Assembly: GCA_022592445.1 (NCBI GenBank)
Contig: JABYQR010000146.1
Location: 1 to 64,000, forward strand
DNA length: 64,000 bases
Origin: Cytidiella melzeri
Lineage: Eukaryota > Basidiomycota > Agaricomycetes > Polyporales > Irpicaceae
Direction: 5' to 3'
Shown here: in pieces, positions 55,729-64,000 of the stretch
Numbering within the stretch: the stretch's first letter is position 1
How the letters are laid out: every line of letters starts with the position of its first letter
Made by a program: the position numbers and the translations under genes
The notes under the pieces: generated by a model
What the model was told of the DNA's origin: nothing
What the model saw: the letters and a program-made list of their open reading frames with translations, nothing else
The model's database searches: none

Positions 55729-57753
55729 TGTTGAAAGGTTCAAGCAAGGTGTCCAAAAGGATTGTTTTCAGAAGGATGAGTAGAAAAGAATGTGGAACTG
55801 AAAAGGATTGCAGGCACCAGGCTGGTGAAGGAAACAAGTTGTAGACAGAGACTGACACCTGGTCGAATGAGAGCAAAGAACGGCCGTTCAACGAACCAAG
55901 GAGGACGGGCAGAGAGTGAGCAAAGCTTTGAGACAGCATGATCAGGAGCTCTTGTGTCTTTTATACTAGAGCAGGGACAAGAAATAATTTAGCAAAGCGC
56001 GCACTTGCCGACATCGTTTGCCACGCTGGATACAACACTCACTGTTCTCGTTCCTGGGATCAGGTCGGCTGTTGCTAAACTCTTGTTTCCGATACGATGC
56101 AACGCTAGGAGTATCTCGGAGCTCCTCAAAAATTATTTCCCCGAAAGACTGTAGTTGTCCGTAAATTCGTCTCCTGAAGATCGTTGTCATCCATGCAGGC
56201 TTCCAGAAAGCCCAAAAAGGTAACTGAGTACGATCGTTGCGTAGTGACCCGTTTATATCATATTGTTCCCGCTACAATATCGGTCAGTCATTGTCTGGGC
56301 GTGCATATGCTCGAGCGATATAGCCTCACGAGATACGGGAAGGAGTACTGTATTGTGTTCATTGAATCAAAGGTAACCAACTGCCTCGTGCTTATGGTCG
56401 TTCACTGCGCATAGCTGAAAGAATCGAGGCGCCGTCAGCTTAGTACACGAACTCAGCACACTTGTAATTGATTAAAACCTCCGAAGCCCAAAGTTTTTGG
56501 TTGCCGCCCCGGTCCATGGTGGTTCTTGAAGCTCATTAAGGGCCTGTTGGTAGCATCGCTACTGCGGCCGATCAACTTCATGGAAACCACTTCGTCTTGA
56601 CGACGTCGGAGGAGGATGCCTTCCATGATAAAAAATACCCGCCAGGTTGGTGCTACTTGCTGTAAGACGCACTGCTTGAAGCAAAGCAAAGCAGAGAATA
56701 ATGTATTGGTACCTATGGGTGCATGATTTCGGTTTAATAACCTGAAGGGTGAAAGCTTGGAGCCAGGAGCTTGAATGAGAAGCGATGCAATTTCATCGAG
56801 ACCTGCTACTTGCCTGCTACCCTGACAGAACCAACCGAGTAATTGTGGAACGAAGTAAGAAAAAGTCTCCGAATGGCATCCGTCACTTGTACTGGTGCCT
56901 CAAGCCGGTGGCAGTAGTGGGTTTCAAGAGCGCAGGCAAGATGAGGTCGTGCCAACGGTGCTACGTCCATGTCTTCTGTGCAACGTCGCACGCTTTGAGA
57001 AGCTGTTTAGTCGCCTCCTCCACTCCACTCGCAACTTCTGTCGCAGTCATTGACGGTGATGACAGAGTTGCGGTGGCAGCTTAGTATATCTGATAAGCGT
57101 GCATCGTGCGGAAAGGTGTGCTGCTATGACATGGCAGCGAGCCACGTAGGGTTACCGGAACGGGGTAGGGGTGCGTCGTCAGGCCTCAGTGTTAGTCAAG
57201 ACACGATGTCCTCGAAAAGACCAGACGGTTATGACAACCGACCCGCAAGCTAGGATATAGCTAAGCTCATCCCGAGTAGCCCACAGCTATCGAGACATCC
57301 CAAAGATGATTCATGACTACTCACTATACGTTGGTAGGATGTGCTCGACAGCAACATGACAGAGGCGGTCTATAGAAAAAGCTCAGTGACAGCGTGATAC
57401 GTACGCCGCATACGCTACGTGCAGGTACCAGTATTTTCAGTGACCAAGTACAATTCCGTAAGACCTAGAACATAGCCTAGAAAGCCAAGATTACGAGAAA
57501 CGTAGAAGACTGGGCGAGCCGCGTACCGTCCAGTCTCCCATGTAGAATGTATATAGTGAGTTGGAATTCCCCTCATACTCACCTCTTGACGATACGTATC
57601 AACCTAAGGCGTGTGTTCGAGCGTGGTGGGTATGGGTGTTGTCATTCTCATCGCATAAAGGAGAGAATATTGAAAAGAATGCGATGAATGGTTTCTTTGC
57701 GTAGCATAGGTGCTTCTACATGTGACGAAAAAACGGGTTCCTAAGGTTGCCAT
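55729..57753. other. Intergenic region of about 2 kb, no gene called
   Basis: Only short frames, none with a convincing protein. It holds the promoter of the triplicated secreted gene and the 3' side of COX5B. Confidence 0.5.
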
Positions 57754-58359
57754 TTAATGGTGAGCAGCAGCCTTCGCGATGGCAAGAGCCTCTTCATCAC
57801 CCTGGAAGTCCATGGCGTACACTGAGGATAAAAGTCAAACACTCCGCTAATGTCCCACAGCAACGTCTACGGACCTGAACCACACTCGGGGCAGCGTGCC
57901 TTGGCATCCTTTCTCAGGTTGAACCACACGAGGTCATGCGACTCGGCTGGCGCGCCAGTGCACCCAATGAGACGCTCGGTATCCTGTGTAACGTATGCAG
58001 AGCAAGATGAGCATGAATATGGACGCGATGCTGGACAGACTGACCCAAGAGAAGACTTTGACAGGTTCTGCGAGAGTACCAACTCGGCTCGAGTCCAAAG
58101 GCTCATAATCGAAAACCTTCACGCCCTCCGCCTCACCAAGAACTTGCAGACGTTCCAAGCCCGTAGCGTGCGACACATCCGTCGGCACCTCACCAGGCTT
58201 CGCGCCAGGAGGGAAGAGAGAAGGGATAGGAGATTCGTGGTGGTGGTCGTGGTGATCGGTAGAGCGACGTACAGCGCTCATGGCCAGTGTCCTTGAGACA
58301 TTGTTGAACTTGACGGAGCGAGCTGCGACGGCGGCGGGACGAAGAGCAGCGCGGAGCAT
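57754..58359 (-). CDS. COX5B: Cytochrome c oxidase subunit Vb (yeast Cox4)
   Basis: A zinc-binding subunit of complex IV. The N-terminus M-L-R-A-A-L-R-P-A-A-V-A-A-R-S-V is a clean mitochondrial presequence. The mature part shows P-S-L-F-P-P-G-A-K-P-G-E-V-P-T, L-E-R-L-Q-V-L-G and, after an intron, E-R-L-I-G-C-T-G, H-D-L-V-W-F-N and C-P-E-C-G-S-G-V-Y, the Cys ligands of zinc. Three exons. It is divergent from the CAX gene (470 bp apart). Confidence 0.94.
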
Positions 58360-58828
58360 GGCAGTTTCGTTGCTTGAAGGATGGAGTTTTGGACGCGGAC
58401 GTTGCGGAGGAACACGAGCAGGATGTTCGGTGTGACTTGCGCGTCACACGTAGCCCGCTATTGCCCGAAGCGGGTCGAGTCTGGCCGAGAAGCCAGGGCC
58501 GAGCGCCGGCTTGAGGACTTGATTCTGACCATAAATGGAAGGATAGATACCATAAATGGCAGCTTGCGTGACGATCACCGAAGCCGAGCGGCCATTGACG
58601 AGGTTTAGCGAAGAGGGTGCTTCTTCGACCAACAACAGTGGCAGAGGTGGCTCTTGTAAAAATAAAACATGCACGTCCTTCTCTGCGCTCGTCGTGCTCT
58701 CACTCGCGGCGGCTGCAGCATCTCCCCCTCCTCTCATCCTACTTTCATACCAACTTCACCAGCCCTGGCGGTCGCGGTGCTCAACAACCACATATCCTGA
58801 AACACATTCCAAGCGGAACTTACAAACT
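58360..58828. promoter_or_regulatory. Divergent promoter between COX5B and the CAX gene
   Basis: About 470 bp with no gene; both start codons face outward, so upstream elements may be shared. No clear TATA box. Confidence 0.5.
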
Positions 58829-61800
58829 ATGTACACTCAAACAGCAGACGACGGCGCAGCTTCTACATACCAGGTATACGCCAAATACGACACGGCACAT
58901 CGCCCATCCATCGCACAGACCTTGCCTCCAACGCATGGCTTTTCCAGGTCGCAAAGCTCAACCGTCAGCTATAGCTCAACCGCTAATCTGGTCCCTCATG
59001 AGCAAGTCAAGAAGCAGAAGAGATTCTCTCTTTTTTCTTGTGGAAAACGGAAGCAGAAAGCACAGGACTCGGAGAAGAATTTCGCAGGAGTTCCAGCATT
59101 GTCTGCAGAACAGAACTCCAGCAGCTGTAACCTGATGATGGGTTGGAGATTGGTCTTCTTTGGCTCGTGTGCGTTAGCCTCAGGTCGTTATTGCGTTGCT
59201 GCCTAACGGATATATACACAGGGTTCAACGTCTTGATATTGCTTATCCCTGCTACAGTGACGCTGTTTCATTTTCGGCCAGTCTCAGTCGCTGATGTGCT
59301 CCTTGATGATAGTGGATTCTCAGGCTTGCAACTCCTGATTCACCGACCTTGATATTCTCTTGTGGGTACAGCTGGCCTCAACATATCTCCCATCACTTAC
59401 ACTTGATCACTAGCCTGCCTGCTTGCCCTAATTCCGTTGGTCAGGGTGAGACATCAGTAAACACAATAAATGTCATTTCCTGACGTCTGCTCCAGATGCA
59501 CGACGTCTCCGTTCGAGAACTCTCTGTTCGTATGGGTGGGTCGAGGACCGGCTTGCTCAACGCTAGTATGGTTCGTACCATCAGCGTTGCCTCTGAACCC
59601 TTGTAAAATCTAATTAGGGTTTTCGCCGCATGCGCAGAGTAACATGTACGCGCAGCTTCCGTCGCCTGCATTGCCGCCACTAACATCATGCGATCGAATA
59701 GCGTAGAGTCAGTCATTGCTGTGAGTCTTCCGAAGAAAGCAAAGTACCCTGATCCAGAGCTGATACCTAACCGCAGATTATAGCTTTGCGCAAATGCGAA
59801 CTGCGAGTAGTTCAATCATCACGTACGCATACATCTTATTTATACTCCCCTAAATTCTAATTACCTCTTAGTGATCGGGTCGATGCTGAGCAAATTGTGT
59901 AAGCGTCCATCTTTCGGCTTGATGGCTACCCATCTCTCTAAATATTTCTACAGTGCTCATCCTGGGGATGTGCTTTTTTGCTGGGGGAATGCGTTTCACT
60001 GCACAAGACTTCGACTCAAGTGCGTCTATCGTTGGTCTTTGTCAACAACCTCTCACCAGTTCATACCAGCCGCCACCCAAGTACATTCATCTTTACTCAG
60101 TCTCAGTGTCGGCGCCGTATTACTCCCGGCGGCGTTTCATTTTACGTTATCTAATCGGTCAGGAGATAATCCGCAAACCTCCATTGACGAACAGAAGGTG
60201 GATATTCTGCGAATGAGCCATGGGGTGTGTCTCTTTTTTACATCCTGTATCGTCGGACACAGGAGCTGATATCGAATCACATAAACCAGGTCTCAGTAGT
60301 GCTTATATTCAGTATGTCCTGCAAAATGCATTTCTCGCTAATACTGAGGAATTTTGCAGTCTACATCGCGTATCTTTTCTTCCAGTTCTGGTCGCATTCT
60401 CAGCATTTCGAGGATGCAGTGACTCCGAGCCACAAACTCCCTAACGCGGTCTCTATGCGGTCTATGGCTTCCAAAGTGCGTCCTACCAGCCCCACGCTGC
60501 GCAAATTCACTACCCCTGCGTCTACCTTCGCCAACGTCTTCCGGAGTCCACGTGCACCTTTCGTGTCAAATCAAAGCGAACCTAACAACTCTGGTCCCTA
60601 TATGTACCAAAAGGCACCAATCTCCTCGCCACCGCGCACCGGCATCCTAATGACTTCGCCGCTGGCTACTGCCTCTCAGTTGACAGTGACGATGCCCATG
60701 GAAGCTGAACCAACCTATGCACCTACCAACGAAGCTAGTGCGTCCACAGTGCGTTTGGTCTCTGACGCTGAACGCCTCTCTCCAGGAGAAGATGGTTTTG
60801 GCGGAAAGTTGTCTAGTCCAGCGAGCTCGTGTGGCTCTGAAAGTCCTCCTCCTCGAATGGAAAGGGGCTCACTCGTCAGCGATTTGGTATCTTCGTACTA
60901 TGCGGATGTGGAGCCTTCGCACGAGCGCGTCATTTTCGAAAGAAGGCGAGAAGGGCTCTATGGCGGAAGCATTGATCCCCACAGTGCAAGGTCCAGAACC
61001 CAGCTGCGCGATGAGCCGAGGACTTTGCGTCGGCGGACCATGCTGCCTCCCAATACCGCCGGAACTCCAGGGCTGCAGGACAGAAAACCGCAGCTGAGCC
61101 TATTCCTTACTTTGACCATACTTCTCGTTGTCACCGTGGTATGTTTTGTGACAATCGTCCCGCATGTGACTGATGCACCTTGCAATAGCTTGTTGCACTC
61201 AATGCCGAATGGATGATCGACTCCATCGACAGCCTGTCTCCGGCAATCAGCAAGGAATGGATTGCATTGATCTTACTTCCCATGGTGGGATCACTGGCAG
61301 GTCAGCGTGCTCGTTTCCCTTGGCTAATCGCACATCCTTTTGAAGGGGTTTCCATTGTAGAGTGTATCACGGCGACGAACGTATCTGTGGAAGACCAGCT
61401 AACGCTCAGCATCAGCGTGGCAGTTGGCTCTACCATTGTATGTTCTGCCTAAATTGTTCTCAGTTGTTTTACGTCTCATCGACTCGTGCTCGTAGCAAAC
61501 GGCGCTGTTTGTGATCCCGTTTATGGTTCTTCTAGGATGGGCACTTGACAAACCGCTTGCGCTATTGTTCGACCCGTTTGAGTCAATACTGTTGTTCATT
61601 TCGGGTGGGTTTCAATTCCAAGATTCCGCACAACCGTTCTCATTTATGTAATCTCTGCCAGTGCACACTATGAGCTACGTGGTGGCTGACGGTAAATCCA
61701 ACTGGCTGGAAGGCCTTATTCTCATTGGTGAGCCGCCCAATTGAAACAGCTTTATCGGCAATCCTCAAGTCTGATGATTGCCAATGCCAGGTCTGTACGT

Positions 61801-61876
61801 TGTCTCCGCGGTCACGTTCTGGTTCTATCCAGGCTCCAATTTTTCAAGCACACTCGCAGTCTGCTCCACAACCTGA
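58829..61876 (+). CDS. Vacuolar-type Ca2+/H+ exchanger (CAX family)
   Basis: It moves Ca2+ out of the cytosol in exchange for protons. The N-terminus is Ser/Gln/Lys-rich and cytosolic. The first helix set holds F-N-V-L-I-L-L-I-P-A, E-L-S-V-R-M-G and G-L-L-N-A. I-I-A-L-R-K-C-E-L-R-V-V-Q-S-S-L-I-G-S-M-L-S and L-G-M-C-F-F-A-G-G follow. After a long Ser/Pro-rich loop comes the second half: M-V-G-S-L-A-E-C-I-T-A-T, V-A-V-G-S-T-I-Q-T-A-L-F-V-I-P-F and a final helix. The first repeat, usually G-N-A-x-E, reads S-N-S-V-E here; the Glu is kept. 5' exon borders are not fully resolved, so the first intron is uncertain. Confidence 0.85.
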
Positions 61877-62306
61877 TATCCTCTACATGAGCTATTTAAT
61901 GCACATTGGACTTTCTTCGTGAATCACCACAATACTAGAACGCAATTCACCATTCCTTCAAACCTCGCATTACTAGATTGGCGTGGACATGCACATACAC
62001 TTGTAAAGTCTCTCGTTATTCTCGTGACTACATACCACCAACCTACACTCATTCATTTTCTCGTTACGATACGGTGTTCAGACGTGTCGACAACCTGCCG
62101 GACACTTGTCCTCTTGTCCCTGTAAATCTATTCTTCGGACTATCATAGCTATAATTTGGTACCTCATGTATATCGTGTAGCAGTAGCTGTCATCTCCCCA
62201 TTGTACAGCAATCGAAACTCCTAATCGGCCCCTGTGGACTTACCGAAACGTTGCGTTCCTCGAGAGTGTGTCAACTATCGAGTATATACCCACGGAATAC
62301 TAGCCA
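61877..62306. other. Intergenic region between convergent genes
   Basis: No gene seen. Confidence 0.45.
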
Positions 62307-64000
62307 TCAAAGGTAGTACCGGTCACCTATGCGAGATCATTAGCGCAACGTCCTGACTCAAAACCGAAGGCATGCTAAGACTGACCTATGTGTCCCATAC
62401 CAGGCTCAACCACCCACACTTTTCTTCCCTCCTTGGCCTCGGGATCCACGGGTAAATCGGGGTCCTGCATACCTTCGCCTCCAACGTCGATACATTCGAG
62501 CCACCTTTCTGATACGTCATTGTCTACCGCCGCACACACGATGGTAACCTGAGGGAAGGCTTTGCGCAGCACGACGATACCTCCGTGTTTCGCGACGAGG
62601 AAAGTGAGAAAGATGATGTGGTCCTGAGGGACACCGTGGTCTAGGAGGACACGAATGGCCATAAAGGCAGAAGCAGCTGTGCCGATCTGCAAAAAAAGAA
62701 ATTGTGTGCATCGTGCGGAGTTGAGGGCTCTGTACGAGAGGGTAACTAACCTGAGCATCGAGGAGGAAAACATAGCTTTTCTCGGCTTTGTGTCTTTCGC
62801 GGATGCATACCGGGAGCTGAAGGTGAAGGAGCAGTGGTTCGCCGGTCTTGGCTTCGGATTGGATGAGAAGCGAGCCGATGGCGACGTTATTGACTACACG
62901 ACGGAGACCTCTCTCCAGCGAGCCACCGCTGCGGAGAAGTATAAGGATAGGGATGTGGAGCAGGCGCGAATTTCCTTACGATCTTAATATCGACACGCCG
63001 CAAAGCTTGTTGACGTGATCAGAGTTTGTGGGTTCGCATCAAACAAATTTGAGGCGTACATGGGCATTCAGCTTCATTCCTGCATATGATTTCTCGACGG
63101 GAGTGACAACCTCTTGTGTAGTGTGAGGCAACAGCTCCATGGCCTTCTCGACGAGAATGGTCGCTAGGCGGTCTGTAAAGAATATGAAGTCCTCTCGGTT
63201 AGTCGTCCTATCACGGAGGATAGTAAGGATTCCCTGTGTTGTATGTATTCAACAATTGAGTGGCCCCGCAGTCCTGTGAGTCATACCTGTAACTGGGGTG
63301 TGTCGGGCAAGACGACGAGATTGAGCCACGGCTCTAGCGCAGGTAACAATGGGCTCGATTGTCGTGAGAGTGCTTCACGAGGACCTGCCATTGCTAGTTG
63401 AGAGCGAAGCTGGTTCGCCCTGCCCTTCAGCTGTCGCTTGATATGTGTTGCGATGAGATCTATGGCGACCCTGTTCTCTGTACCGGGGACAATCTGCAGG
63501 AGCAAGTTGGGACGCACAAACCCGAGTATGGCTTGAGGTTATGAAGACTTACGATATCAGCATATTTAGCAGTTGGTAGAACAAAATTGTCGTACGCCGG
63601 CTTTACGTAGCGTAGATATCTAGACAGGGCTCGGTTAGGGAATCACGAGTACTTTCCAAAGCAGAAAGCTCGTACTGATCCAGGACACCTTCAACAGTCC
63701 GACCTCGTTCCTTCACATCACGTCGTATACGTCTGGCAAGCATGAGGTCCGAGTCACATTGTACAAAAATCTATAACTGTGTCAATGAGTCTGGCAACGC
63801 CCATGAAAGGTGGAGATGAACCTTGAGATCGTAGAGGTTTCTGTCGCCCTGTAAATTAACGGATACATGCTGCGGTCACAGTAGATACGCACCGTAATAC
63901 GGGGTCATGTAATGCAAGAATCCCTTCGGCTAGATTCACGGTTTATTTCGAGGTAAGGGTCAAGAAGTTCTCTACACTGACTAATGATCACTGCAGCTCC
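62307..64000 (-). CDS. Uridine kinase with C-terminal UPRT-like domain (partial, 5' end outside)
   Basis: It phosphorylates uridine/cytidine in pyrimidine salvage. The kinase part at the right edge shows [17 protein letters not shown] and [12 protein letters not shown], a typical uridine-kinase C-terminal half. The UPRT-like domain follows: [31 protein letters not shown] and [13 protein letters not shown], ending Y-L. The fused kinase/UPRT-like layout is that of uridine-cytidine kinase-like proteins; the UPRT half is often catalytically weak. The start and P-loop lie beyond the window. Confidence 0.9.

Noticed and set aside
55600..57700. Several short frames in the 2-kb gap before COX5B
   Set aside because: No domain, no signal peptide and no consistent introns; treated as non-coding.
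1..64000. tRNA genes, rRNA or CRISPR arrays
   Set aside because: None seen by eye; CRISPR is not expected in a eukaryote. A tRNAscan run would settle tRNAs.

Overview
This window is nuclear DNA of a filamentous basidiomycete, most likely an Agaricomycete. The genes are compact and split by many 50-65 bp introns with GTRNGT donors and CTNAC-type branch sites. Coding density is high on both strands. The gene families (Rpt2, IWS1, TERT, a Ca3427-like binding protein, Agaricomycete-type secreted and membrane proteins) fit that group. All names come from reading motifs by eye; no database search was run. Coding spans include introns.

Bases 1-8320 hold two nested Ty3/gypsy LTR retrotransposons, both on the minus strand. 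A young element (648-7898, two 504-bp LTRs with about three differences, CTCAC target duplication) sits inside the 5' LTR of an older, divergent relative that runs off the left edge. In both elements the Gag start codon seems to exist only after splicing: a GTACGT...TAG intron joins A to TG. The young element adds two tandem in-frame UAG codons inside Gag, a GGGUUUU -1 frameshift site before the Gag stop, and a frame break between RT and RNase H.

Bases 8320-12000 are repeat-rich and mostly non-coding. They carry one small secreted-protein gene with a UGA-CUA stop context and an open frame beyond it.

Bases 12000-26160 are mainly housekeeping: a coiled-coil protein, a membrane-anchored metallophosphatase, a U6 snRNA, glutathione peroxidase, a multi-exon telomerase reverse transcriptase (TERT), a TPR co-chaperone-like protein, a tiny mitochondrial-type membrane protein and a disordered conserved protein.

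Bases 26900-41250 mix several multi-pass membrane-protein genes of unknown function with a Ca3427-like periplasmic-binding-fold protein, the elongation factor IWS1 and an F-box-like protein.

Bases 41990-48060 carry the proteasome ATPase RPT2 and YIP4/YIPF6, divergent around a palindromic double E-box, followed by a citrate synthase ending in a peroxisomal signal. Bases 48400-55730 hold two secreted repeat proteins, an F-box protein and a nuclear-looking Agaricomycete protein. Bases 57750-64000 carry COX5B (Cox4 in yeast), a CAX-type Ca2+/H+ exchanger and the 3' part of a uridine kinase/UPRT-like gene.
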